Assembly: GCA_913056215.1 (NCBI GenBank)
Contig: CAJXMN010000008.1
Coordinates: forward strand, 1 to 62,329
Reading direction: 5' to 3'
Origin: an uncultured Flavobacteriales bacterium
GTDB lineage: Bacteria; Bacteroidota; Bacteroidia; Flavobacteriales_D; Crocinitomicaceae
DNA: 62,329 nt
Of this stretch, positions 17,296 to 26,325 are shown piece after piece (the stretch's first letter is position 1; every line of letters begins with the position of its first letter). The notes below the pieces were generated by a model, which saw nothing but the letters and a program-made list of their open reading frames with translations, was not told the DNA's origin and did no database searches. Position numbers and translations under genes: made by a program.

Positions 17296-18423
17296 ATGAG
17301 AATAGCTGTAAATACGCGTTTTTTGTTGTCCCACAAAATGGAAGGTTTTGGTTGGTTCACTTACGAAACGATTTCGCGCATCGTGACAAATCATCCAGAA
17401 CACGAGTTTGTGTTCTTTTTCGATCGACCTTTTGACGAAAAATTCGTTTTTGGCGATCACGTAACACCCGTTGTTTTACAGCCTCCAGCGAGACATCCGT
17501 TGCTCTTTAAGATTTGGTTCAATTACTCCGTCACCCGTGCATTAAAAAAATATCACTGCGACGCGTTTATTTCGCCCGACGGATACTTGTCCTTGCGTAC
17601 AAAAACACCTCAGTTGGCAGTTATTCACGATTTAAACTTCGAGCATAACCCTGAAGATTTACCGCGACCGATGCTGAATTATCTGAAACATCACTTCCCT
17701 TTGTTCGCTAAACAAGCAAAACGAATTTGTACGGTTTCTGCTTACTCCAAACGAGACCTCATCAAAACATACGGGATCGATGAAGCAAAAATTGACGTGA
17801 CCCACAATGGCGTGTCTCCAACATTCAGGCCGTTGCAACAAAATGAACTAGCTGGTGCCCGAAAAAAATTTAGTGATGGTCAGCCTTATATTTTCTTTGT
17901 GGGTGCAATCCATAAACGAAAAAACTTGCAACGCCTTATAAAGGCATTTGAAACCCTCAAAAATATTTATGGTATTCCACACAATCTCGTTATTGCGGGA
18001 GAATCAATGTGGAACAGTCAACAGCTCGAATTACCCGAAAACTTGCAGAATGCAATTTTCTTTACTGGTCATCTGGATACTGATTCACTCCGATTTGCTA
18101 TGGGTGGAGCGACCTGTCTCGCTTTCGTTAGTTATTTTGAAGGGTTTGGTATCCCGATCCTCGAAGCGATGGGTTCCGGAGTGCCTGTACTTGCAGGGAA
18201 CAAAACGTCACTCCCCGAAGTAGGTGGAAGTGCTGCTCTCTATTGCGACCCTTTTTCAACTGATGACATCGCTACACAACTTTATAATCTCGTAAGTAAT
18301 GAAGCTTTGCGTAGCTCACTGCGCAAAAAAGGGTTGGAACGCGCTAAATTGTTTTCCTGGGATCACACAGCAGATGCACTTTGGTCAAGTTTTGAAAAAA
18401 TGATGGCAACTAAAGATCAGTAG
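17296..18423 (+). CDS. Glycosyltransferase family 4
   Basis: The 375-residue GT-B enzyme has an N-terminal acceptor domain (MRIAVNTRFLLSHKMEGFGW) with LAVIHDLNFEHNPEDLPR. The C-terminal donor domain shows YIFFVGAIHKRKNLQRLIKA and the EX7E-type block FEGFGIPILEAMGSGVPVLA. These are hallmarks of GT4 enzymes that build surface glycans from nucleotide sugars with retention of configuration. It stands alone between msrA (divergent) and the DSEY-repeat gene (convergent). Sugar and acceptor are unknown. Confidence 0.9.
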   Translation: MRIAVNTRFLLSHKMEGFGWFTYETISRIVTNHPEHEFVFFFDRPFDEKFVFGDHVTPVVLQPPARHPLLFKIWFNYSVTRALKKYHCDAFISPDGYLSLRTKTPQLAVIHDLNFEHNPEDLPRPMLNYLKHHFPLFAKQAKRICTVSAYSKRDLIKTYGIDEAKIDVTHNGVSPTFRPLQQNELAGARKKFSDGQPYIFFVGAIHKRKNLQRLIKAFETLKNIYGIPHNLVIAGESMWNSQQLELPENLQNAIFFTGHLDTDSLRFAMGGATCLAFVSYFEGFGIPILEAMGSGVPVLAGNKTSLPEVGGSAALYCDPFSTDDIATQLYNLVSNEALRSSLRKKGLERAKLFSWDHTADALWSSFEKMMATKDQ

Positions 18424-18519
18424 ATCTGCTGCACCATTAAAATCGCTAGGTATAAATGCAACTGTTAACCTTTCAGTTTCGAGCATGTAACTACCCCGTT
18501 CACGATGATTGAGACTAAT

Positions 18520-18864
18520 TTAATACATTAAGTGTTTTTTATCGTTCTCCTCCCATCCTGCGTCGTACTCACTGTCGGTAAAATAAATCAAAAGATCAGC
18601 ATTATATTCGCTGTCTTCAAAATAGATTGTTTTGTCAGCATTATATTCACTGTCATCAAAATACCACAGTCCTTCGTTGCCATCAGCATCGTATTCTGAG
18701 TCACATTTGTAGACGATCAGGTCAGCATCGTATTCACTGTCAACTACATATACTGTAATATCAGCATTGTATTCGCTATCTTCTGCGTAAACAACCTGAG
18801 CTTGCGGTGCCATTGCTAAAAAGAATGTTGCGGTAAATCCTAAAAGTAACTTTTTGATAATCAT
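18520..18864 (-). CDS. Secreted protein of six DSEY[N/D]AD repeats
   Basis: The 114-residue product has a signal peptide (IIKKLLLGFTATFFLAMAPQ, cleavage near AQA). The mature part is almost wholly six imperfect repeats of about 14-18 residues, each with the core DSEYNAD or DSEYDAD followed by a hydrophobic beta strand (ITVYVV, LIVYKC, KTIYFE, LLIYFT). It is very acidic, with one Cys in repeat 3. The regular strand-turn pattern suggests a small beta-solenoid or a Ca2+-binding fold. It resembles short Bacteroidota secreted proteins filed as DUF6150, but I am not certain of that assignment. Confidence 0.82.
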   Translation of the reverse strand: MIIKKLLLGFTATFFLAMAPQAQVVYAEDSEYNADITVYVVDSEYDADLIVYKCDSEYDADGNEGLWYFDDSEYNADKTIYFEDSEYNADLLIYFTDSEYDAGWEENDKKHLMY

Positions 18865-19188
18865 AAATTAAAAATTTTCGATTTTTCAAGTTTACTGAAT
18901 ATATTTTTGTTCAAAGAATATGTTGACAAACAATATCAACATTAACCATGCCAGTTCGTTCCTTTTTCAGTTTATTAGGTGACTTTATTATTATAGATAA
19001 TAACTACCGATGTTAGATTCATCCAGGCATTGCCACGTGCAAGAAGCCCACTACCCATTGTTGCTAATAAGACCATTCCGTTTCTTGTTGTCCCGCATTT
19101 ATCCAATGCCAAATTATTGCAGGTAAAACGATACACCATCTCCTGGCTTAATCCAGAAAACCAGGTGGTCTTATTATTATACGCAAAG
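18865..19188. other. Spacer with a 6-9-6 inverted repeat
   Basis: This is the upstream region of the DSEY-repeat gene and the downstream region of the RND pump operon. TGTTGA (18921-18926) and TCAACA (18936-18941) form perfect inverted arms around 9 nt, about 60 bp upstream of the DSEY gene start. They could be a regulator site. No convincing gene was found, and an open frame at 19030-19251 has no family features. Confidence 0.5.
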
Positions 19189-22100
19189 CTACACCTTAGA
19201 TCGCAACTTCCATCCCGCCTTTTTATAAACCCAAACTTTAAGGCGCCATAGTGACAAATACATCGCCGGAACGATGACGAGCGTTAAGAATGTCGCGAAT
19301 GTCAACCCATAAATAATGGTCCATGCCATTGGTGAGAAGAACATGTTATTGTCGCCACCGATGAAAATATTCGGGTCGTAATTCGTTATCAAACCTACAA
19401 AATCGATATTCAATCCAACAGCGAGCGGAATTAGTCCAAGTACTGTCGTTATAGCCGTTAATAATACTGGTCGTAAACGCACCTCTCCTCCGCGTATCGT
19501 AGCTTTAACCACTTCTTCATCCGACAAGCTCTGTTCCTCTCCCAGTCCAAGTTCATCTTTGCGGTTTTCACGAATAATATTTGTATAATCAATGAGAACA
19601 ATGGCATTGTTCACAACGACACCTGCGAGGGAAATAATCCCGATCATGGTCATAATAATTACAAAGGTCTGTCCGCTGATCACAAGGCCGAGGAATACAC
19701 CAATCAACGAAAGCACAACAGCAAATAATATAATTGCCGGTGTGGAAAAGGAATTGAATTGCGTAACGATAATCAACAAGATTAAAAATACGGCGATCAT
19801 TAGGGCCTGACTTAAAAACGCCATTTCCTGAGCTTGCTCTTCTTGCTGTCCTGTAAAGGAATATTTGACGTTTTTAGGTAATTGGTCTTCTGTTTTGTAA
19901 TCGAGCATTTTTTCTTTGAGCTCCGCCACGACCTCATTGGCGTTAAAACCTTCGGAGACATCAGAAGAAATCACTACCATCGGTGTTTGGTCTTTACGAA
20001 CCACACCAGTATAAGAGATGTTTTCTTCTGGATCCTTAATCACACTTCGAATCGGTATATTCAATAACTGTCCCGTTTTGTTGCGGAACATCAGTTTTTG
20101 GTCCAGTAAGGCGTCAAGGTTATAGCGGTCCTGACGTTTGAATCGAACCACCATATCGTAATTTTCTTCGTTTTTCGTATATGTTGCCACATCCTGCCCA
20201 AGTAATGCCTTTCTAATAGCCATACCGATCTGACTCGTTGAAGCACTCAATCGTCTTGCTTGAGCACGATCTACTTCGATAGGAATTTCTGGCCGCGTAG
20301 CTTCGACATTCAGCTTTAATTCATCAACTCCTTGAACTTTTTGTCGATCGAGGTACGTTTTAATTTCCGTCGCCGACAAAATGAGTCCTTTATAATCAGG
20401 GTTGCCGATATTCGTTAATTCAATATTAATTGGAGGTTCCTGAGGTGGACCCATGGAGTTTTTCTGAATAGATACTTGCACGTCTGCCGGCAGTGTCCCT
20501 TTAATTTCCCCCTGAAGTTTACGAAGTAAGAAACTTGTTGCATTGACAGAATCACGATACTCAAATTCCGCAAAGTTGACAGTAATTCTTGCCTTGTGCG
20601 GAGAGTCTCCCATACTCGGTCCTTGCGATGGGTCACCTGTACCTTTACCTACCTGAGAAATGATCGATTGAATCATCCATGCATCTTTCGGCTTTCCAAC
20701 TGTATCTTTCAAGTAAGGCTCAAGCACTTCATTGACTTTCTCTTCGAGCACCAATGTCGATTTATTGGTTTCCTTAATATCCGTTCCAATGGGGTGAGTG
20801 ATAAATATATTGACATACTTAGGTTGGTTCTGCGGAAAAAATTCAACTTTTGGCTGAAAGACGTTAATCAACATAATTGAGCCTATCAGCAAGAAAAACG
20901 TACCAACAATAAAGATAACGGGTCGGTGTCCTTTAAGCGCGAAGGTCAGAAAGCGCTTGTAAATGCGTTCCAGGATGGGTAAAAATTTCTGCTGAAAATA
21001 ATGCGTACCTGGAAAGAACAGATAAATATTAGCCAGGGAAATAATACCGATTAAAGCCAAAATATTTCCAAATGCTGTAAAATTCAACACCACGAACACT
21101 ACGCCTACAGCCATAAATGCCAGTGCATAGATTACTCCCTTTCCTTTTTTAGGAGTGCCTTGCTCTACTTTCATATAAAGGGCTGTCAAAGTTGGATTAA
21201 TCACAAGTGCCACGAATAAAGATGATCCTAAAACGATCATCAAAGTGATAGGGAGGTACTTCATGAATTCTCCAAATATACCTGGCCAAAGCGCCAGCGG
21301 AACAAACGCTGCCAAAGTTGTGGCTGTTGAGGCTATAATTGGCCATGCTACTTCACTCACACCAGTAATTGCTGCCTTAAACGGAGGCATGTTTTCTTCA
21401 TCCATGAGTCGGTAGATGTTTTCTACCACTACAATTCCGTTATCGACAAGCATACCGAGTGCTAATACCAATGAAAAGAGCACCATTACATTAAGGGTTA
21501 CCCCCATCGCATCAAGGATCAAAAACGACATCAACATGGAAAGCGGTATTGCTACACCTACGAAGATGGCATTTCGTGCTCCTAAAAAGAAAAGCAAAAC
21601 AAGTGTGACGAGAATTATTCCGAATATGATAGAGTTTTCCAAATTTGCTACCATGTCACGCGTTTGTGTCGACTGATCATTCGTTATAGATACAGAGACA
21701 CCCGAGGGGATCACATTCTCTTCTTTTGCCTCCTGAACAATCTTATCAATATTATCAGCAGCTACCAATAGGTTTTCTCCACCTTGTTTTATGACATCCA
21801 ACATTACAACAGGTTGTCCAAACTCTCTTGCATAAGAAGTCGTGTCACCGTCACCGAAATAGACATCGGCAATGTTTTTCAATTTTACAGGTTTGTAGTC
21901 TTGTTGTTTGACAATAATTTCACCGAGTTCCTGGGCATTTTCGAATTCACCATCAATCATAATGGTTTTGCGCATCCCATTCATCAGAATTTCTCCACCT
22001 GAAATGGTATTGTGCTCAGCGTTAATCGCATTCTCTATGTCAGTGAGTGAGACACGAACAGCTTCTGCTTTAAGTCGATCGACATCAATGCGCATTTCTT

Positions 22101-22668
22101 CCTCCTGAACACCGCGAATATTCACTTCGTTAATTTCAGGTAAATCTTCAATTGTTTCTTTGAGATCTTCACCGATCTCCTTCAACACTTTCGGTCCTTT
22201 TCCACTTAAATTGATGTTCATTATGGGAAAATCACTCGGGTTGATCTCAAAGATGTTGGGTTCTGCAGGAAGTTCTGGGAAATCAGATTCCGATCGCGCC
22301 TGGTCAACGGCATCTTTAACTTTTGTCAGTGCCTCATTAACATCGATGTCAAAATCAAATTTAATGCGAACAGTGGTGTATCCATGCTGCGAATTCGCAT
22401 TGATTTCATCGACCTTTTTAATCGTCGATACCTCTTTTTCTATTGCTTCTGCAATTTTATCCGACATAAACGCCGGAGAAGAACCCGGTTTTGCGATACC
22501 CACATAAATCTCAGGGATCTGTAGCTCCGGAAAGTTTTCCTTCGGCATCGATTGATAGGAAATAATCCCTCCCAGCAATAAAATTGTAATGATCAGAAAG
22601 ACGGTCTTTGAATTCTTCACCGACCAATTGGATATTCCAAAAATCTTTGTGCTTTTATTTTCTGACAT
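19189..22668 (-). CDS. RND efflux pump inner-membrane transporter (AcrB/MdtB type)
   Basis: The 1159-residue protein has the full duplicated RND architecture: TM1 (TVFLIITILLLGGIISY, from about residue 20), a large porter loop, TM2-6 (about 340-490), an extra hydrophobic segment near 515-560, TM7, a second porter loop, and TM8-12 (about 960-1150). The RND segments VLALGMLVDNGIVVVENIYRLM and GVVVNNAIVLIDYTN are clear. It should drive proton-coupled export of drugs or hydrophobic solutes. It is the last gene of a four-gene operon behind tetR, tolC and the adaptor. Confidence 0.93.
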   Translation of the reverse strand: MSENKSTKIFGISNWSVKNSKTVFLIITILLLGGIISYQSMPKENFPELQIPEIYVGIAKPGSSPAFMSDKIAEAIEKEVSTIKKVDEINANSQHGYTTVRIKFDFDIDVNEALTKVKDAVDQARSESDFPELPAEPNIFEINPSDFPIMNINLSGKGPKVLKEIGEDLKETIEDLPEINEVNIRGVQEEEMRIDVDRLKAEAVRVSLTDIENAINAEHNTISGGEILMNGMRKTIMIDGEFENAQELGEIIVKQQDYKPVKLKNIADVYFGDGDTTSYAREFGQPVVMLDVIKQGGENLLVAADNIDKIVQEAKEENVIPSGVSVSITNDQSTQTRDMVANLENSIIFGIILVTLVLLFFLGARNAIFVGVAIPLSMLMSFLILDAMGVTLNVMVLFSLVLALGMLVDNGIVVVENIYRLMDEENMPPFKAAITGVSEVAWPIIASTATTLAAFVPLALWPGIFGEFMKYLPITLMIVLGSSLFVALVINPTLTALYMKVEQGTPKKGKGVIYALAFMAVGVVFVVLNFTAFGNILALIGIISLANIYLFFPGTHYFQQKFLPILERIYKRFLTFALKGHRPVIFIVGTFFLLIGSIMLINVFQPKVEFFPQNQPKYVNIFITHPIGTDIKETNKSTLVLEEKVNEVLEPYLKDTVGKPKDAWMIQSIISQVGKGTGDPSQGPSMGDSPHKARITVNFAEFEYRDSVNATSFLLRKLQGEIKGTLPADVQVSIQKNSMGPPQEPPINIELTNIGNPDYKGLILSATEIKTYLDRQKVQGVDELKLNVEATRPEIPIEVDRAQARRLSASTSQIGMAIRKALLGQDVATYTKNEENYDMVVRFKRQDRYNLDALLDQKLMFRNKTGQLLNIPIRSVIKDPEENISYTGVVRKDQTPMVVISSDVSEGFNANEVVAELKEKMLDYKTEDQLPKNVKYSFTGQQEEQAQEMAFLSQALMIAVFLILLIIVTQFNSFSTPAIILFAVVLSLIGVFLGLVISGQTFVIIMTMIGIISLAGVVVNNAIVLIDYTNIIRENRKDELGLGEEQSLSDEEVVKATIRGGEVRLRPVLLTAITTVLGLIPLAVGLNIDFVGLITNYDPNIFIGGDNNMFFSPMAWTIIYGLTFATFLTLVIVPAMYLSLWRLKVWVYKKAGWKLRSKV

Positions 22669-22677
22669 AATATCGAT

Positions 22678-23802
22678 TTAAAGCGTTCTGACGATGTCGC
22701 CATTTGTAATTCCACGGCCTCCTTCTACAACGATTTGATCTGTATCGCCGACATTTCCTTTAAGCACACGCACCGCTGCTTCATGAGCATGGCGGCTAAT
22801 GACTTCTACGAAGATCTGATGTGCCTTAAAGTGCTCACCTTCCTTCCGAAGCGTGAATATATAATCTTCATTCTTTTGCGATTTCAATAAACCTTTTGCA
22901 GGTACAACCAGTGTTGTGTCAATGGTCAAGTCCGTCACATAAAGGTCGGCCAGCATGTTTGGTAACAACCGTTCATTATCATCAATGCTCGCCTTTACTC
23001 TGAATGTTCTATTCGTTGGATGAATAAAGTTTCCAACTGATGTGATTTCCAGGTCCAGCGTATCATCCAAAGTAGGGAAATAAGCCTTTGCTTGGGTTCC
23101 TTTTTGAACGCGTGTATAATAGTGTTCAGAAATATCCGCACCTACTTCTACCTGATTATTATTAACGAGTCGCAGTAATGGTGATTGCATGCTTGTCATT
23201 TCTCCCTCGTGTGTCATAATTTCATCAACGACCCCACTAAAAGGTGCTTTAACAATAGACTTAGCGCGTTGTGTTTTCAATGTTTTCAGTTGCTTTTGCA
23301 ATGATTTTAGCTGATTAGAGGCCTGTTCCAGTTCGTACTCTGTACCTACACCACGATCAAACAGCTCTTTTTGCTTATTGTAATTGTATTCAGCAAATTC
23401 CAATTGCGTTTTAACTTCCTGGATGTTTGAAGTTAAAATTTCAGTGTCAATCACTGCCAACGTTTGACCTTTAGCAACGTTTTCGCCTTCACTCACCTTC
23501 ATTACATCCAACATTCCGTTAGCCTCCGCATTAATCATCACTGTGCGGTCAGAAGTGACCTCTCCCTGCACATTGATTTGATGGGCAAAAGAACCGACGC
23601 GTGCATTTTTTGTCTTCACGAGTGGGAGCAGCTTCGTTTGGGTAGTGTCGAGTGCACGAATCTGTTCATCCAAATCAGCTACTTGTGATTTCAACTCAGC
23701 TCTTTTCGATTTCAATTTTTCCAAATCGGATTGTGGAGTACATGCAACGATTGTCATACCTATGACTACAGCTCCTATAAAATTATTCGTTCGTTTTTTC
23801 AT
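22678..23802 (-). CDS. RND efflux periplasmic adaptor (HlyD/MFP family) lipoprotein
   Basis: The 374-residue protein has a lipoprotein signal (IVAC, Cys21) followed directly by a coiled coil (LEKLKSKRAELKSQVADLDE). A barrel-sandwich half-motif follows in GMLDVMKVSEGENVAKGQTL. A second hairpin at about residues 120-170 leads to KSIVKAPFSGVVDEIMTHEG, the other lipoyl half. The beta-barrel and membrane-proximal domains complete it. It bridges the RND pump to the TolC channel. Gaps to its neighbours are 9 and 10 bp. Confidence 0.93.
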   Translation of the reverse strand: MKKRTNNFIGAVVIGMTIVACTPQSDLEKLKSKRAELKSQVADLDEQIRALDTTQTKLLPLVKTKNARVGSFAHQINVQGEVTSDRTVMINAEANGMLDVMKVSEGENVAKGQTLAVIDTEILTSNIQEVKTQLEFAEYNYNKQKELFDRGVGTEYELEQASNQLKSLQKQLKTLKTQRAKSIVKAPFSGVVDEIMTHEGEMTSMQSPLLRLVNNNQVEVGADISEHYYTRVQKGTQAKAYFPTLDDTLDLEITSVGNFIHPTNRTFRVKASIDDNERLLPNMLADLYVTDLTIDTTLVVPAKGLLKSQKNEDYIFTLRKEGEHFKAHQIFVEVISRHAHEAAVRVLKGNVGDTDQIVVEGGRGITNGDIVRTL

Positions 23803-23812
23803 TACTGATCGA

Positions 23813-25129
23813 TTATTCTCTTATTAATTGATTGTATAATTCGTCCAAGTCAACTTTTGTTTTGAAAACTTCCATCATCGCGTTGACGTATTCCGATTGC
23901 GCTCCAATAAGTTGATTGTACTTCTGTGTTACTTCAATACTGTTCTCTTTTCCAATTTCAGCACGAACCAAAGCGTTATCATAAATTTTCCGCGCTAGTT
24001 TTACATTTTTTTTCTTGAGCGCGAGTTGTGCGCGAGCAGACCTCAAATCGTTTTTAAGGCGCACTTCCTGACCTTTTAAGTTGCGCTCCATTTCTTGAAT
24101 ATTCAATTCATCTTGTTTGATAGCTATTTTAGCTTTCTGCATTTTCGCCCAACGCTCTCCACTTGAAAAAATCGGTATATTCAGCTGTATACCAACCACC
24201 GTTTGTTCGAACCATTCTTCGTTAGAATCGAAAAAGTTAAACTCATTTCTATAGGCATTATACTGATGATTGAAGAAACCAGACAACCTTGGCAAATTAT
24301 TCATTTTCATGTTTTTATAATCGTATTCAGATAATTCGCGTTGTTGGCGAAGTAAATCGAGTTGAATATTCTCCTCTATGGAGCCAGATAAATCCTTCAT
24401 TTGATCTTCCAGGAGACCATCCAGTTTTTCAGTCAGCACAATGGAATCTCCGATGGGATAAGCCATGGTCATTTTTAGTGCTGTTTTTGCATTTTCACTA
24501 GCTACATTAGCTGCTATGGCATTCGCTTTTACTCGCGCCACTGAATATTCAGTTTGATCGAGCTGTTCCTGCGTAATAAACCCCGTCTCAAATAAATGTT
24601 TTTGTTTCTCGAGCAAGTCTTCAGTAACAATTAGAAGCGTATCGACAAAAGCCTTGTTCTTTTCACTAATGAGGGCCATTTCATAAGCTTGTGTTACTTC
24701 CGCCAAAATATCTTGTTTGGTTTTCTCTTTGTTTGTCTCCATAAATTTGGTGTAAAATTTGGAAACTTGTAGTCCAACGATGTAAGAACCATCGAAGATC
24801 AACTGGTTAAGAGAAACTCCCGCGTTTGCATTGTAATCTGTACCTGCCCGGAAACTGACTAACGTTCCAGGTTGACCAATAAATTCACCATCGACGACTT
24901 GAACAGGAATAGTTAGAAAATTTTGAAAGTCCATCGTGGAGTTAATTTGTGGTAATCCCATCGCCCTTGTTTCGACCACCTGTTTTTCTGCCGATTCAAT
25001 ATCGAGATTCGCACGGGATAATTTTTCAGCATTTTCCAATGCAAACGTTTGCGCATCATACAAGGAAAATTCCTGAGCCCTCACCAGGATCACAGAAAAG
25101 GTTACTATTAAGATTATTAAATATTTCAT
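23813..25129 (-). CDS. TolC family outer-membrane efflux protein
   Basis: The 438-residue protein has a signal peptide (about residues 1-18, cleaved near VRAQ). Two repeats of the TolC helical-barrel pattern follow, for example YDAQTFALENAEKLSRANLDIESAEKQVVE and, in the second half, NIPIFSSGERWAKMQKAKIA. Long alpha-helical arms flank beta segments. It forms the trimeric duct through the outer membrane for the RND pump. The start overlaps the tetR stop by 4 nt, so translation is probably coupled. Confidence 0.93.
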   Translation of the reverse strand: MKYLIILIVTFSVILVRAQEFSLYDAQTFALENAEKLSRANLDIESAEKQVVETRAMGLPQINSTMDFQNFLTIPVQVVDGEFIGQPGTLVSFRAGTDYNANAGVSLNQLIFDGSYIVGLQVSKFYTKFMETNKEKTKQDILAEVTQAYEMALISEKNKAFVDTLLIVTEDLLEKQKHLFETGFITQEQLDQTEYSVARVKANAIAANVASENAKTALKMTMAYPIGDSIVLTEKLDGLLEDQMKDLSGSIEENIQLDLLRQQRELSEYDYKNMKMNNLPRLSGFFNHQYNAYRNEFNFFDSNEEWFEQTVVGIQLNIPIFSSGERWAKMQKAKIAIKQDELNIQEMERNLKGQEVRLKNDLRSARAQLALKKKNVKLARKIYDNALVRAEIGKENSIEVTQKYNQLIGAQSEYVNAMMEVFKTKVDLDELYNQLIRE

Positions 25130-25731
25130 GGTTTCATTCTGTTTTTTAAATAAGCTCTTCCTTTATCACTTGCAAGTCCTCTAATTTGAAACAAAAGGAT
25201 CTCATGGAAAATAGATGCAAAATTAAGTCGATCGAGATCAAACGATTGACCATCAAACAATCCATCCATAATCGAAACATAGGTCGATGCCAACACTTCG
25301 GAATCGATCGTTTCCAAATAAAATCCTTCACGTTGACCGCGCAATATATTCTCCTTAATTTGGGATTTCACAAAGTAGTGTTTGTGCTCTTCCATTACCT
25401 CCCAAGCACTGCGGTGGTATTTTTTTAAATCAAAAAACACCGATGAGTGAACATTACTGAGCATCGAAGAAACGAATTCGCTAATCTGAAATAAGGATTC
25501 AATGGCATTTTCAGCATCGTGTCGGCACTCCTCACAAACCGTACGATCTTGCGCTGTTTTGGTCTTTACAATGCGGGTGATTAAGTCATCTTTATCGTTA
25601 AAATATTTGTAGATCGTTTTCTTCGAAACACCAAGGCCTCGTGCTAAATCATCCATCGTCACAGATTTTATTCCATGTTTCAGAAACATGTCAGACGATT
25701 TTTCAATTATTTCGAGTTTCTTTTTTTCCAT
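25126..25731 (-). CDS. TetR family transcriptional regulator of the efflux operon
   Basis: The 201-residue protein has an N-terminal TetR helix-turn-helix, HGIKSVTMDDLARGLGVSKK followed by TIYKYFNDKDDL (about residues 19-50), and a variable all-helical ligand domain. It contains CEEC in the linker after the DNA-binding domain. As first gene of the tetR-tolC-adaptor-RND operon it probably represses its own promoter and responds to a pump substrate. It is divergent from rnhA. Confidence 0.92.
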   Translation of the reverse strand: MEKKKLEIIEKSSDMFLKHGIKSVTMDDLARGLGVSKKTIYKYFNDKDDLITRIVKTKTAQDRTVCEECRHDAENAIESLFQISEFVSSMLSNVHSSVFFDLKKYHRSAWEVMEEHKHYFVKSQIKENILRGQREGFYLETIDSEVLASTYVSIMDGLFDGQSFDLDRLNFASIFHEILLFQIRGLASDKGRAYLKNRMKP

Positions 25732-25738
25732 TGCGCGG

Positions 25739-25746
25739 CAAATTTA
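25739..25746 (-). promoter_or_regulatory. -7 box of the tetR-efflux operon
   Basis: TAAATTTG on the minus strand is an exact TAnnTTTG box 7 bp upstream of the tetR ATG. Two direct copies of TTGTAAA lie at and just upstream of it on the same strand, starting 13 nt apart. They may be part of the autoregulatory site. Confidence 0.45.
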
Positions 25747-25820
25747 CAACAAAATTTTACAATGGAAACTTTTTATTAGCTCATAGTTTCCTTCGTTTTC
25801 TTAAAAAATGTGAAATATAT

Positions 25821-25828
25821 TATCTTTG
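25821..25828 (+). promoter_or_regulatory. -7 box of rnhA with almost no leader
   Basis: TATCTTTG is an exact TAnnTTTG match ending only 4 nt before the rnhA ATG. If transcription starts about 6-8 nt after the box, the mRNA would be leaderless. This supports the start at 25833. Confidence 0.5.
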
Positions 25829-25832
25829 TCTC

Positions 25833-26303
25833 ATGAGTATAGAAATTTACACGGATGGAGCTGCAAAAGGAAACCCAGGACCGGGAGGGTATGGTGTAGT
25901 GATGCGCTATCGTGGAAAAGAGAAAGAAATTGCTGCGGGGTACCACAAAACCACGAATAACCGCATGGAACTGTTGGCTGTTATTGTCGCCTTAGAACAC
26001 CTAAAAACCGATCAACATGAAGTCACCATTTATTCCGACTCGAAGTACGTAGTAGATGCCGTTGAAAAGGGCTGGGTGTTTAATTGGCAAAGAAAAGGGT
26101 TTAAAAACAAGAAGAACGTTGATTTGTGGTCGCGTTACTTACCGCTGCACAAAAAATTCGAGCCGAAATTTGTTTGGGTGAAAGGGCATTCCGGTCATCC
26201 AGAGAACGAGCGCTGCGACCGATTGGCGGTAAACGCTGCAGAGGGCCCTGACCTTCCCGTCGATAAAGGCTTTGAGCAACGAACCGAAGGTGGTTTGTTT
26301 TAG
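25833..26303 (+). CDS. rnhA: Ribonuclease HI
   Basis: The 156-residue enzyme cuts the RNA strand of RNA:DNA hybrids. All four catalytic acids are visible: Asp8 in IYTDGAAKGNPGPGG, Glu46 in NNRMELLAV, Asp69 in TIYSDSKYVVDA and Asp129 in ENERCDRLA. The basic-protrusion region GWVFNWQRKGFKNKKNVDLW is present, as in the type 1 E. coli enzyme. The frame is open upstream, but those extra residues overlap tetR and lack family similarity, so the ATG at 25833 is chosen. Confidence 0.96.
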   Translation: MSIEIYTDGAAKGNPGPGGYGVVMRYRGKEKEIAAGYHKTTNNRMELLAVIVALEHLKTDQHEVTIYSDSKYVVDAVEKGWVFNWQRKGFKNKKNVDLWSRYLPLHKKFEPKFVWVKGHSGHPENERCDRLAVNAAEGPDLPVDKGFEQRTEGGLF

Positions 26304-26325
26304 CGATTACGTTTTAAACAACGCC

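Noticed and set aside
19030-19251. 73-codon plus-strand frame at the end of the RND gene
   Set aside because: It runs antisense into the RND gene and shows no family features.
25641-25832. Extended N-terminus for RNase HI
   Set aside because: It overlaps tetR on the other strand, does not resemble RNase H and lies upstream of an exact -7 box.
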